A DNA stretch of 64,000 nt from Croceivirga sp. (GCA_028281025.1 JANQKR010000006.1:1-64000), one strand, 5' to 3'. Shown: positions 1 through 8,947, numbered from the stretch's first letter. A program made the numbers and translations. The notes: generated by a model not told the origin, from the sequence alone.

Positions 1-1626
1 TGCCCCATTAATTGCCCCCGTTTCGGTAACCACAATATCGGTGGTAAGCGCTAAAATACAACTGAAACTGCCCTGCTCATACAACACTTCCATTGATCCG
101 CTGGGATTACTGCCCCCGTAGGTACCAGCAGACACGGAAATAATGGGGGCCGTACTCCAAGCATCAACTGGTGTAGCCCTAAAACTAAGGTCATACCCCT
201 TGCCATCAACAACAGTAAAAATTAAACTCGCACCACCATTGGTGCAGGTACCATTAACACCGCTCACGGTAACAATGGGTGGAGTGAGTTCTTCAACATC
301 AGCGGAAGCCGTTATATCACATCCATTGGCATCAGTAATAACAAAATCATAAGTGCCCGCAGTGGTTACGTTATGTGTTGTTTGTGGGGGGCTGAAAGTA
401 CCTCCTGGCACGCCATTCACCGTGTAAGTATATGGTGATGTACCACCTGAAGTCCTCAAAATGATATCTACCCCACCGGGCGGGTTACAAGTGGGCTCCG
501 TACTTAGACTTTCATTTACCTCCGTAGATGCTGAAAGTGCCACGACCCCATCACCAATAATAATGGGGTTTCCATTGATATCGAGACTTTGTTGCGGTGG
601 CGGTATGCCATTGGCAATATCTCCGGTACACTGTTGGGTCTCAACCTGTACGCTGTAGGTTCCAAAACCCGCCGCTGCAAAAGTGTATGGATTTGCAGAT
701 ATAAAAGTTGTAAATTCCTGAGGCACACCATTTTCGTCCAATAAGGTGTATTTGTAAGGTCCAGGTACATCATTTACCGTTACCTCGATGCTCCCCGTAT
801 CACCAAAACAAAGCGCATCAATAAATTGAACGTCAATGCTGATATCGAGTTGCTCAATGACAATGGGGTCGTACGGATATTCACAGGTGTTGGGGGTATT
901 CTGTAAACGAGCAATGATGTTGTACGTATTTGGGGTCAAGCCATCAAAAATGGGTGATGTTTGCCAATTGATACCTCCATCAATACTAAATTCATAAGCA
1001 CTGGAAAGATTGGTAATCTGAATCCTACCATCTACCCCACAGATATAGTCACGCTTTACAAAGGTTTGCGTTATGGTACTCTTCTTGACCTTGAAGAAAA
1101 ATTGTTGCCCATCGGCAACTACCCTGAATTCTGCACCAGGTCCTGCCGGAACCGTACTCGCATCAAGATTAAAGGACTGGGAAGTAGCTACCGTGGTATA
1201 GCAAGAAATATTGGTGTTTGGACAATCCTCATTGATATCCGGGGAGCAGGAACCGCTCAAAAGTTGCCATTCCACGGAACCATAAGGTCCTCCGGACAAT
1301 GTAATTGTCCTATCATCAGAATCCCCACAAAGATTGAATCGAGCAACCGTAAAACCATTGTTACTACACCCCACTTGTTCATCCGCACCTTGAATGATGG
1401 TAGTGAACATGGGCTGAAGCAGCATTGTGGCTCCCAGGTTTTCTTTTTCCGCTTTGGAAGTAATACGATTAGTGGTTTCCCCAGAACTGGGGCTATCCAT
1501 TAGGGGCAAATCGAAGCTTTCAACGATTTTTTCAAAACCAGTATTAAATACTGCCGAAGAAACTACAACTGATGATAACACCAATAGCAGAGAATACAGC
1601 AGTCGCCTTGTATTGCTCTTGGGCAT
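1..1626 (-). CDS. Large secreted surface protein with SprB/PKD-like repeats (N-terminal 542 residues, 3' end outside window)
   Basis: The minus strand is open without a stop from an ATG at 1626 to the window edge. It starts MPKSNTRRLLYSLLLVLSSV, a charged stretch then a hydrophobic segment, read as a Sec signal peptide. The mature part is rich in Thr, Ser, Gly and Cys and contains immunoglobulin-like units with the patterns C-F-G-D-T-G-S-I-E-V-T-V and GGTSPYTYTVNG followed by YDFVITDANGC. These resemble the SprB repeats of flavobacterial gliding adhesins and type IX secretion cargo. A C-terminal T9SS sorting domain would lie outside the window and cannot be checked. The likely role is a cell-surface adhesin or structural protein. 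It is divergent from the next gene across about 160 bp. The class is fairly secure; the specific function is unknown. Confidence 0.8.
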   Translation of the reverse strand, partial: MPKSNTRRLLYSLLLVLSSVVVSSAVFNTGFEKIVESFDLPLMDSPSSGETTNRITSKAEKENLGATMLLQPMFTTIIQGADEQVGCSNNGFTVARFNLCGDSDDRTITLSGGPYGSVEWQLLSGSCSPDINEDCPNTNISCYTTVATSQSFNLDASTVPAGPGAEFRVVADGQQFFFKVKKSTITQTFVKRDYICGVDGRIQITNLSSAYEFSIDGGINWQTSPIFDGLTPNTYNIIARLQNTPNTCEYPYDPIVIEQLDISIDVQFIDALCFGDTGSIEVTVNDVPGPYKYTLLDENGVPQEFTTFISANPYTFAAAGFGTYSVQVETQQCTGDIANGIPPPQQSLDINGNPIIIGDGVVALSASTEVNESLSTEPTCNPPGGVDIILRTSGGTSPYTYTVNGVPGGTFSPPQTTHNVTTAGTYDFVITDANGCDITASADVEELTPPIVTVSGVNGTCTNGGASLIFTVVDGKGYDLSFRATPVDAWSTAPIISVSAGTYGGSNPSGSMEVLYEQGSFSCILALTTDIVVTETGAINGA

Positions 1627-1786
1627 AGGTTAAGTCTGGATTTTCAAGGAAAATCGGGGTTTGGGAAGCCCAAAATTCCTAATTGTAATTATCTAATCAA
1701 TAGCTTATGCTTTCTTATCTTTATACCAGTCAAACGACAAAAAACTGCAATTCAACTGGACTTTCCTTTCATTTAACGATAAAATT

Positions 1787-2905
1787 ATGAAAAACTGTAT
1801 AATTCACCTGTATTTTTTCGTTGTACTGCTTGCTCAGGGCTGTGCCCAAAACGTCGATCAGACCATAAAAACTCCCATAAAAGAGCAAATTAGCGCAATA
1901 TTGGTGGTTCCCGATCTTGAAATCCCATGGGGCTTTGATTTTCTCCCCAACGGTTCCATCCTACTTACCGAAAAATCAGGTGAGCTTATCCATTACACGA
2001 ATGGAAAAAAAGTGGAAATCAGTGGACTTCCTGAAATCAAGGTATTGGGTCAAGGCGGGTTGATGGATGTAAAACTTCATCCCAACTACGCTGAAAACCA
2101 GTGGGTTTATTTGACCTATGCCTCTCCGGAAGGGGAAGGAAACGGTGTCAATACCGCAGTAATGAGGGCAAAGCTGGAAGGAAACCGATTGACCGATCAA
2201 AAAGTACTCTACAAAGCCAGTCCAAATAGCAGTAAACCGTACCATTTTGGTTCCAGGATGGCCTTTGACAACAATGGATATCTCTACTTCTCAATCGGCG
2301 ACCGCGGTAGTAGGGATGAAAACCCACAGGATGTCCGGCGCGATGGCGGCAAAATCTATAGAATACACGATGATGGAAAAATTCCCAACGACAATCCCTT
2401 TGTAAATACCTCAGGGGCCAAAACGGCCATTTACAGTTATGGCCATCGAAATCCGCAGGGAATGGTGAAACATCCCAATACTGGGGAAATATGGATTCAT
2501 GAGCACGGTCCAAGGGGTGGCGATGAATTGAACGTTATACGAAAAGGGAAAAACTATGGCTGGCCCGTAATCACCTATGGCATTAATTACAGCGGTACCA
2601 AAATTACGGATGAAACCTCCAGACCGGACATGGAGCAGCCCATTTATTATTGGATACCTTCCATAGCACCCTCTGGATTGGAAGTCATAGGTTCCGATAA
2701 GTATCCCGACTGGAAAGGCAACGTATTGGCAGGATCCTTGGTCTTCCAATACTTGGAACGCCTTGTTTTGGAGGATAACAAGGTAACCTATCGTGAAAAA
2801 CTATTGGATGGCTTGGGAAGGGTGCGTAGTGTGAACCAGGGACCCGATGGTCTGATCTACGTTGGTATAGAGGGAAAGGGAATCTACAGACTGGACCCCA
2901 AATAA
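1787..2905 (+). CDS. PQQ-dependent aldose sugar dehydrogenase-like lipoprotein (GSDH / YliI family)
   Basis: The 372-residue product begins with a short signal peptide ending in a lipobox (LLAQGC, Cys about residue 19), so an outer-membrane or periplasmic lipoprotein is expected. The body is a six-bladed beta-propeller of the glucose/sorbosone dehydrogenase family: IPWGFDFLPNGSILLTEKSG near the start, GGLMDVKLHP, SIGDRGSRDENPQD, YSYGHRNPQGM, EHGPRGGDELN, YGWPVITYG and PSIAPSGLEV. Family members oxidise aldose sugars at C1 with PQQ and pass electrons to the respiratory chain. The length and C-terminal strand (IYRLDPK) look complete. The gene stands at the left of a small polysaccharide-type cluster (SusD remnant, sulfatase). 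The family is confident; the substrate is not predictable from sequence alone. Confidence 0.85.
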   Translation: MKNCIIHLYFFVVLLAQGCAQNVDQTIKTPIKEQISAILVVPDLEIPWGFDFLPNGSILLTEKSGELIHYTNGKKVEISGLPEIKVLGQGGLMDVKLHPNYAENQWVYLTYASPEGEGNGVNTAVMRAKLEGNRLTDQKVLYKASPNSSKPYHFGSRMAFDNNGYLYFSIGDRGSRDENPQDVRRDGGKIYRIHDDGKIPNDNPFVNTSGAKTAIYSYGHRNPQGMVKHPNTGEIWIHEHGPRGGDELNVIRKGKNYGWPVITYGINYSGTKITDETSRPDMEQPIYYWIPSIAPSGLEVIGSDKYPDWKGNVLAGSLVFQYLERLVLEDNKVTYREKLLDGLGRVRSVNQGPDGLIYVGIEGKGIYRLDPK

Positions 2906-3611
2906 TGGTCACTTTGCTGTTTTTGACATTGGCAATGAAGGCAATATGGAATTGATTTGGGTCTTGCCAAAAGATGGGGCATCCACCACGGCAAGCCAAT
3001 CTGTGAATGCCCTGATCTTTGCTCCGGACTATCCCGTTGGCTTTTCCAACAATTCCGTATTTGCCGCCAGAACGTATTTGTTCGATGATTTTGTAAATTC
3101 TTTTGAGGATACCGATACCAGAACCGGTCAGATTATCACGGAATATGTGAGCATAGCGACCGGAGAAGTGGTTCAGGGTCTGGGCAATGATCAATCCCAT
3201 CCTTTTAAGCTGCCATGGGACCCAGCATCCGTCGCTTTTTTTGCAGGGAACGATATTCCGGTGATACGATATTCAGATGTGCTGCTTACAAGAGCTGAGG
3301 CATTGAACGAATTAAATGGTCCGTCCCAGGAAACCATTGATTTGATCAATATGGTTAGAAACAGGGCGGGAGCAACATCTTTGGACTTTGCAGGTTTTTC
3401 AACGGAAAGTTTGCGCAATGCCATTTTACAAGAGCGTGAATGGGAATTCTATTTTGAAGGAAATTCACGGGAAGATCAAATACGGCAGGGAGTAATGATC
3501 TCAAGAGCACAGGCCCGTGGGAAAAACGCGCAGGATTTTCATGTTCTTTTCCCTATACCACAAGTAGAACTGGACGCCAATAGCGCCCTTGAACAAAATC
3601 CTGGATATTAA
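2906..3611 (+). pseudogene. Remnant of a SusD/RagB outer-membrane glycan-binding lipoprotein (C-terminal ~230 residues only)
   Basis: Immediately after the stop codon of the dehydrogenase, a different frame reads GHFAVFDIGNEGNMELIWVLPK and continues to a stop at 3611. The sequence is typical of the C-terminal half of SusD-like proteins: VIRYSDVLLTRAEALNEL, IDLINMVRNRAGA, LRNAILQEREWEFYFEGN, then LFPIPQVELDANSALEQNPGY. Intact SusD proteins are usually about 450-600 residues with a lipoprotein signal; here the N-terminal half, signal and the partner susC gene are missing. SusD-like sequence begins before the first ATG (2946), so that ATG is internal to the original protein. I read this as a deletion scar. 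A short expressed protein from 2946 cannot be excluded but would lack an export signal. Confidence 0.8.
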
Positions 3612-3667
3612 ACAATTGGTCGCCAACTTTTTCCGACCATCCCTAATACAAACGATAAAAAATAGAT

Positions 3668-5155
3668 ATGTACACAAATCAATTTCAAAGCGCTGTTACA
3701 AGAATACTGCCCATTTTATGGGTTTTAATGCTCAGCATACCACTAATGGCCAAAGCCTCTGGCCAAACTACGGATACGATAAATGGCATTAAAAAGCAAC
3801 CCAATTTCGTTATCATTTTCGCTGATGACCTTGGGTATGGCGATTTAAGCTCGTATGGACATCCCACCATTAGAACGCCACATTTGGATCAAATGGCCAC
3901 TGAAGGTCAGAAATGGACCAATTTTTATGTTGGAGCCAGTGTCTGTACCCCCAGTCGAGCGGCATTGATGACCGGACGTTTGCCCTTACGCAGTGGCACA
4001 TGTGGTGCCACGGCCAAAGTTTTTTTTCCTGACTCCGCCAATGGTCTTCCTGATGCTGAAATAACACTGGCAGAGCAATTAAAGCAAGCTGGATATGCCA
4101 CCGGAATGGTTGGGAAATGGCATTTGGGGCATAAAAAGGAATATTTGCCCACCACCCAAGGCTTTGACTACTACTTTGGCATCCCCTATTCCAATGATAT
4201 GGATATCACCCGTAAACTCACCTCCTTTGAGGATTATTGGGCGTTATGGACAAAGGAATATGATAACCTGACACCGGCCGATTTCAATGTACCGCTATTG
4301 CGCGGTACGGAACAATTGGAACGCCCGGCCGATCAGAATACGCTTACCGCGCGCTATACGGCCGAAGCCATCAAATGGATAAAGGAAAACAAGGAAAGTC
4401 CTTTTTTCATGTACTTAGCACATAATCTTCCGCATGTTCCCTTATTTGCATCGGAAGAATTCAAGGGGACCAGTAAGCGAGGCCTTTACGGGGATGTGGT
4501 GGAAGAAATTGATCATGGAATCGGTCAAATTATGGATATGCTGCAGGAAGAGGGGCTCGCAGAAAATACCATTGTATTTTTTACTTCCGATAATGGTCCT
4601 TGGTTGCAAACCAAAATTTCCGGAGGCAGTGCAGGCCTGTTGCGGGATGGAAAGGGCTCTACCTGGGAAGGTGGGTTCAGGGAACCCAGTATTTTTTGGG
4701 GCCCAGGAACCATTGTCCCCAAAGTGGTCATGGATATGGGTACTACCATGGACATCTTTACCACTTTCAGTAAATTGGCAGGTGTCCCCATCCCTGATGA
4801 CAGGGTACTAGATGGGATGGATTTGTCCCCGGTATTATTGGGTCAAGGTGATAGTCCCAGAAATGAAGTGTTTTATTACAGTGGACGTGATTTGTTTGCC
4901 ATGCGGGTGGGTCCTTACAAAGCACACTTTATTACCCAGGAAGCCTACGTGTTCAACGCGGAAAAAGTACAACACAATCCTCCCTTGTTATTCAATATTG
5001 AAGAAGACCCTTCAGAGCGGTTCAATATTGCGGAAAAGCACCCTGAGGTAATTGCTGAAATACAGAAAGCCTTGGAAAGCCATGGGAAAAAAATGAAACC
5101 TGGTCCCGATTTATTGGAGGAAAGGGGTCCTGAACATATTGTGAAAAAGTATTGA
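3668..5155 (+). CDS. Type I (formylglycine) sulfatase, arylsulfatase/GALNS-like
   Basis: The 495-residue protein has an N-terminal hydrophobic segment (ILPILWVLMLSIPLMAKA) consistent with export. It then shows the alkaline-phosphatase-fold sulfatase pattern: FVIIFADDLGYGDLSSYG (two metal-binding Asp), the formylglycine motif CTPSR with Cys at residue 93 followed by AALMTGR, GKWHLGH, and the late metal motif FFTSDNGPW. The Cys in C-x-P-S-R is the residue oxidised by sulfatase-maturing enzymes. The order resembles arylsulfatase A and N-acetylgalactosamine-6-sulfatase relatives, which remove sulfate esters from glycans. With the SusD remnant and the sugar dehydrogenase this suggests an eroded sulfated-polysaccharide locus. 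The exact sulfated sugar cannot be told. The gene ends before a strong hairpin shared with convergent murQ. Confidence 0.9.
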   Translation: MYTNQFQSAVTRILPILWVLMLSIPLMAKASGQTTDTINGIKKQPNFVIIFADDLGYGDLSSYGHPTIRTPHLDQMATEGQKWTNFYVGASVCTPSRAALMTGRLPLRSGTCGATAKVFFPDSANGLPDAEITLAEQLKQAGYATGMVGKWHLGHKKEYLPTTQGFDYYFGIPYSNDMDITRKLTSFEDYWALWTKEYDNLTPADFNVPLLRGTEQLERPADQNTLTARYTAEAIKWIKENKESPFFMYLAHNLPHVPLFASEEFKGTSKRGLYGDVVEEIDHGIGQIMDMLQEEGLAENTIVFFTSDNGPWLQTKISGGSAGLLRDGKGSTWEGGFREPSIFWGPGTIVPKVVMDMGTTMDIFTTFSKLAGVPIPDDRVLDGMDLSPVLLGQGDSPRNEVFYYSGRDLFAMRVGPYKAHFITQEAYVFNAEKVQHNPPLLFNIEEDPSERFNIAEKHPEVIAEIQKALESHGKKMKPGPDLLEERGPEHIVKKY

Positions 5156-5194
5156 GTTGATTTAAGTTAAGTTAGTTTATTCAAGTCTAGCTTG

Positions 5195-5229
5195 GGAAGC
5201 ACGGCAGTGCCGTGCTTCCTATTATTTTG
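5195..5229. terminator. Strong hairpin terminator between convergent sulfatase and murQ
   Basis: Twelve-base arms GGAAGCACGGCA (5195-5206) and TGCCGTGCTTCC (5208-5219) are perfectly complementary and are followed by TATTATTTT. It lies between two convergent genes and probably ends transcription of the sulfatase. Confidence 0.8.
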
Positions 5230-5266
5230 CTTATGGTAGAACAGTTTGGAAAATCCTTTCCGGTTT

Positions 5267-6082
5267 TCACCTTTTTAGTTGGGAAATCGCCTCCCTAACC
5301 GAACCATATTTTTTTAACGCCCTTTCCGCACTGGCATAATCCATATTCAGCGCTTCCACCAAATACCGTGTTCCGCGGTCCACCAACTTATTGTTGCTCA
5401 ATTGCATGTCCACCATTTTGTTGCCCTTTACCCGACCAATTTTAATCATTAGAGCCGTAGAGATCATATTAAGTGCCAACTTTTGACTGGTACCACTTTT
5501 CATTCGTGTACTCCCCGTGACAAACTCAGGTCCTACTTCAATTTCAATGGGGATATCCACGGAAGTGGCCAATGGCGAACCTGGATTGTTGGTAATCCCT
5601 GCGGTCAGGAGGCCATTTTCCTTGGCATCCTTTACGCCTCCCAGCACATAAGGTGTAGTGCCAGAAGCGGCAATGCCCACTACGGTATCATTGGAATTGA
5701 TATTGAATTCCATTAAATCCTTCCATGCCTGAATGGTATTGTCCTCAGCAAACTCCACAGCTTTTCGTATGGCGCCGTCCCCACCGGCTATTAAGCCAAT
5801 GACCCGGTCATGGGGCATACCAAAAGTTGGTGGAATTTCCGAAGCATCCAAGATTCCCAATCGACCGCTGGTCCCGGCACCGATATAAAACAAACGCCCT
5901 CCTTTTCGAAACCGGACGTCCAAGGCATCGACGAGTTTTTCCAGTTGTGGAACGACTTTCCCTACAGCTTCAGCTACCTTTTTGTCCTCTTGATTGATTC
6001 CCCTGAGCAAAGCTCCGGTTGATTGTTGCTCCAAATTATCGTGGAGCGAAGCCTCTTCCGTTATCTTTTTAAATTCTGCCAT
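5267..6082 (-). CDS. murQ: N-acetylmuramic acid 6-phosphate etherase
   Basis: The 271-residue protein carries the SIS domain of MurQ: LFYIGAGTSGRLGILDASE followed by PPTFGMP, IAGGDGAIRKAVE, GIAASGTTPYV, GITNNPGSP and TGSTRMKSGTSQKLALNMIST. MurQ cleaves the D-lactyl ether of MurNAc-6-phosphate to GlcNAc-6-phosphate and lactate in the cytoplasm, the step linking cell-wall recycling to amino-sugar catabolism. It is somewhat shorter than the roughly 300-residue proteobacterial form, but all motifs are present. It follows the DeoR-type regulator by one base, so the two are co-transcribed. AnmK, which makes its substrate, lies in the divergent operon. Confidence 0.95.
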   Translation of the reverse strand: MAEFKKITEEASLHDNLEQQSTGALLRGINQEDKKVAEAVGKVVPQLEKLVDALDVRFRKGGRLFYIGAGTSGRLGILDASEIPPTFGMPHDRVIGLIAGGDGAIRKAVEFAEDNTIQAWKDLMEFNINSNDTVVGIAASGTTPYVLGGVKDAKENGLLTAGITNNPGSPLATSVDIPIEIEVGPEFVTGSTRMKSGTSQKLALNMISTALMIKIGRVKGNKMVDMQLSNNKLVDRGTRYLVEALNMDYASAERALKKYGSVREAISQLKR

Positions 6083-6083
6083 A

Positions 6084-6833
6084 CTAAAGCAACTTGATAT
6101 TTTGGTCCTTAAAACTATTGAGAAGCTGGTGATTGGGTTCCAACTCGGTAATCATGGTATCGATTTCGTTGATATCACAGGTCTTGTAACGATGTTGGGA
6201 GTTCAACTTTTCAGAGATACTGAGCAAAACCGTATTTTTTGAAGCTTTGATGACTGCCTTTTTGGTCTGTACAATATCCCAATCAAATTCCGTCAGTCCG
6301 TAGCTCGCATCCACATAACCCGTCCCTATAAAACCGTAATCAACTTTGATCTGTGATAAATTGTGTATGGTATTGGCGCCTATGGAGATTTGGGAATCCT
6401 TGGACAGCACGCCTCCAATAAAAATAGTTTCGATATTAGGTTTATTGAGCAATTCCATGGCTACGGGCAGGCTTAACGTAAAACAGGTGATACTTTGTTG
6501 TGGAGGAATCAATCGCGCCAATTCCAAACAAGTCGTACCTCCATCAATTAAGATAACACTATTGTCCCTGATCAATCCAAGTGCCTTTTGGGCAATCGCT
6601 GTTTTCTGTTCCAATGCATACACATTGTTCCTGGCAGGACTGTAATTGGCGAAACCCAGGGACACAGCACCTCCATGAACCTTACGCAATCGATTCTCCG
6701 CATCCAATTCCTTAACATCCCGCCGCACGGTATCAATGGAGACATCCAATTTTTCGGCAATGTCCGTTAGCAATACCCGATTGTGTAACTCGACCTCATT
6801 TAATATGGTACGCTGGCGCTCTTCTTTCAACAT
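6084..6833 (-). CDS. DeoR-family transcriptional regulator of the peptidoglycan/amino-sugar locus
   Basis: The 249-residue protein has an N-terminal winged helix-turn-helix (residues about 1-57, with LTDIAEKLDVSIDTVRRDVKEL and the wing RLRKVHGGAV). The C-terminal DeoR sensor domain shows LIDGGTTCLELARLIP and FIGGVLSKDSQISIGA. Such regulators bind a sugar phosphate; here MurNAc-6P, GlcNAc-6P or GlcN-6P are the obvious candidates from the neighbours. It is transcribed with murQ and divergently from the NagB fusion. Two copies of a 13-base direct repeat lie between the divergent promoters and are the likely operator. The family call is firm; the ligand is inferred. Confidence 0.9.
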   Translation of the reverse strand: MLKEERQRTILNEVELHNRVLLTDIAEKLDVSIDTVRRDVKELDAENRLRKVHGGAVSLGFANYSPARNNVYALEQKTAIAQKALGLIRDNSVILIDGGTTCLELARLIPPQQSITCFTLSLPVAMELLNKPNIETIFIGGVLSKDSQISIGANTIHNLSQIKVDYGFIGTGYVDASYGLTEFDWDIVQTKKAVIKASKNTVLLSISEKLNSQHRYKTCDINEIDTMITELEPNHQLLNSFKDQNIKLL

Positions 6834-6850
6834 AAAGCTGTAATCTTCAG

Positions 6851-6858
6851 CAAAGATA
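6851..6858 (-). promoter_or_regulatory. Bacteroidota -7 box for deoR-murQ
   Basis: The minus strand reads TATCTTTG, matching TAnnTTTG, about 18 bases before the deoR start, implying a very short leader. No convincing -33 TTG is seen at the usual distance. Confidence 0.55.
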
Positions 6859-6915
6859 TTGATTTCCTTTTATTGCAGTTTTATTCTTTTTTAAGTTACT
6901 AAATTGTTATTAATC

Positions 6916-6950
6916 GCAAAAAACAGCATTTAAAAAAGCAAAAAACAGCA
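6916..6950. promoter_or_regulatory. Probable DeoR operator: two direct 13-mers 22 bp apart
   Basis: GCAAAAAACAGCA occurs at 6916-6928 and exactly again at 6938-6950, a 22-bp period (about two helical turns). The second copy ends eight bases before the -7 box of the NagB fusion gene, covering the expected -33 region. The placement suits a repressor, or an activator replacing a missing -33 contact. Confidence 0.6.
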
Positions 6951-6958
6951 AATAGTTG

Positions 6959-6966
6959 TATCTTTG
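6959..6966 (+). promoter_or_regulatory. Bacteroidota -7 box for the nagB-lmbE operon
   Basis: TATCTTTG matches TAnnTTTG and lies about 50 bases before the chosen ATG at 7016. Its position downstream of an earlier in-frame ATG (6956) argues that translation begins at 7016. Confidence 0.65.
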
Positions 6967-7015
6967 TCCCAAACAACGGCATAAAACCGCTATTTCGAAA
7001 TACCAATTTAGGATA

Positions 7016-8947
7016 ATGCAGACCATAACAATACCCAAAAAGAGTTTTGATATCTCTTACAAACCCGTAGGACAGTTTGAAGAAACGCGTTTTGAAAAAA
7101 TCCATAATGTTCTTTTTGACAGCTCAAGTCAGGCTTCAATCATAGTCGCCCAGGAAATGGCTGCGCTCATTCGTAAAAAACAACAACAGGGCTTGCCCTG
7201 TGTTTTGGGTCTAGCCACCGGCTCATCCCCCATTCGCGTTTATGAGGAACTGGTACGGATGCATAAAGAGGAGGGCTTAAGTTTTTCGAACGTGATTACC
7301 TTTAATCTTGACGAGTACCTGCCCATGGAAAAGGATAACCGTCAGAGTTATTGGTACTTTATGCACGAACATTTGTTCAACCACGTAGATATTGCACCGG
7401 AAAACATAAATATTCCCGATGGTACCCTGACCGGTGATGACATTATTCCCTATTGTTTAAAATATGAGCAGAAAATAAGGGATTACGGGGGAATTGACTT
7501 TCAATTATTGGGTATTGGCAGGACAGGTCATATTGGTTTTAATGAACCCGGTTCACATTATAACTCGGGAACACGTGTCATTACCTTGGACCATATTACC
7601 AGGGTAGATGCCGCACCAGCCTTTTTAGGTATAGACAACGTACCCAGACGGGCAATAACCATGGGTATTTCAACCGTACACAACGCCAGAAGAATCGTGC
7701 TTCTGGGATGGGGACAGAATAAAGCGGATATCATTAAAAAAACCATTGAGGGTGAAATTTCATCCGAAGTGCCCGCCACTTATCTCCAAAGACATCACAA
7801 CTGTACTTTTGTTTTGGACAATGGTGCTGGCAGCAAATTGACCAGAAACAAAACCCCATGGTTGGTTGACGAGTCTTGTGAATGGACCGAAACCCTTACG
7901 GCCAAAGCCGTACTATGGCTCAGTATTACCTTGAACAAATCCATTTTAAGTCTAACCGATAAAGATTATAATGATAATGGCATGTCTGGGTTATTGGCCC
8001 AACAAGACTCCTACGATCTGAACATTAAAATGTTCAATCGCCTACAACATACCATAACCGGATGGCCCGGTGGTAAGCCAAATGCAGACGACACCAACAG
8101 ACCGGAAAGGGCGGCACCTGCTAAAAAAAGGATTATTATTTTTAGTCCACACCCAGATGATGATGTGATTTCCATGGGCGGCACTTTTGACCGCCTGATC
8201 AGTCAAGGACATGAGGTACATGTGGCGTATCAGACTTCAGGGAATATCGCCGTGACCGATACCGAAGCCCTGAAATTTGCCGAGGTTTTAAATACCGTTA
8301 ATCCATCCGAAAAGGCAGGTTCACTAATTAATGCCATTACGACCAAAACCGAAAGTGCGATTGATACGCTTGAGGTACGAAAACTTAAAGGAAGTATCCG
8401 CAGAGGGGAATCCTATGCCGCCACGCGATATTTGGGACTCCCCGATGGGAACGTTCATTTTCTGGACCTTCCGTTTTATGAAACAGGCACGGTAAAAAAG
8501 AACGCTTTGACCCAAGATGATATTGATAGTATGGTCAGTATCATCAAGGAAGTTAAACCCCATCAAATTTATGCCGCCGGTGATCTCGCTGACCCACATG
8601 GCACCCATAGTGTCTGTTTGGATGCCGTCCTTGCCGCCCTTCAGATTTTAAAGACAAAAAAATACATGGAAGACTGTTGGGTTTGGTTGTATCGGGGGGC
8701 ATGGCACGAATGGGATATTCACGAAATAGAAATGGCGGTTCCCATGAGTCCTGCCCAAGTCATGAAAAAACGAAACGCCATCTTTTGCCATCAGTCCCAA
8801 AAAGATGGTGTCATGTTTCAAGGTGATGATACCCGGGAATTCTGGATGCGGGCAGAGGAACGGAACAAAAGCACAGCGGAAAAATATCGCAAACTAGGTT
8901 TGGCGGAATATGCGGCCATAGAAGGGTTTGTCCGATATCATTTTTAA
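7016..8947 (+). CDS. nagB: Fusion of glucosamine-6-phosphate deaminase (NagB) with a PIG-L/LmbE-type deacetylase
   Basis: The 643-residue protein has two enzymes in one chain. Residues about 40-290 are NagB-like: GLATGSSPIRVYEELVRMH, VITFNLDEYLP, and GIGRTGHIGFNEPGS around 166-180. NagB converts GlcN-6P to fructose-6P and ammonia. The classical GNDGH triplet is GRTGH here, so the relay Asp is Thr170. Residues about 370-640 are LmbE-like, with zinc motif H379-P-D-D and DPHGTH (His528, His531); that family removes N-acetyl groups from GlcNAc-type sugars. No separate nagA occurs in the window, so the LmbE half may deacetylate GlcNAc-6P made by MurQ (inference). The start at 7016 lies downstream of the promoter box and the paired operator repeats. 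Confidence 0.88.
   Translation: MQTITIPKKSFDISYKPVGQFEETRFEKIHNVLFDSSSQASIIVAQEMAALIRKKQQQGLPCVLGLATGSSPIRVYEELVRMHKEEGLSFSNVITFNLDEYLPMEKDNRQSYWYFMHEHLFNHVDIAPENINIPDGTLTGDDIIPYCLKYEQKIRDYGGIDFQLLGIGRTGHIGFNEPGSHYNSGTRVITLDHITRVDAAPAFLGIDNVPRRAITMGISTVHNARRIVLLGWGQNKADIIKKTIEGEISSEVPATYLQRHHNCTFVLDNGAGSKLTRNKTPWLVDESCEWTETLTAKAVLWLSITLNKSILSLTDKDYNDNGMSGLLAQQDSYDLNIKMFNRLQHTITGWPGGKPNADDTNRPERAAPAKKRIIIFSPHPDDDVISMGGTFDRLISQGHEVHVAYQTSGNIAVTDTEALKFAEVLNTVNPSEKAGSLINAITTKTESAIDTLEVRKLKGSIRRGESYAATRYLGLPDGNVHFLDLPFYETGTVKKNALTQDDIDSMVSIIKEVKPHQIYAAGDLADPHGTHSVCLDAVLAALQILKTKKYMEDCWVWLYRGAWHEWDIHEIEMAVPMSPAQVMKKRNAIFCHQSQKDGVMFQGDDTREFWMRAEERNKSTAEKYRKLGLAEYAAIEGFVRYHF

Noticed and set aside
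961-1503. Plus-strand 180-codon open frame
   Set aside because: It is the shadow of the minus-strand surface protein, with no domain and unlikely composition.
2148-3200. Overlapping minus-strand open frames
   Set aside because: They lie opposite the dehydrogenase and SusD remnant, whose sequences match families; the minus frames have none.
6916-6950. Two repeats as a CRISPR start
   Set aside because: Only two 13-base copies with a 9-base gap; no array, leader or cas gene.
6956-7015. Earlier ATG for the NagB fusion, adding 20 residues
   Set aside because: It lies at or before the -7 box TATCTTTG and the extension has no family match; 7016 fits both promoter and domain start.
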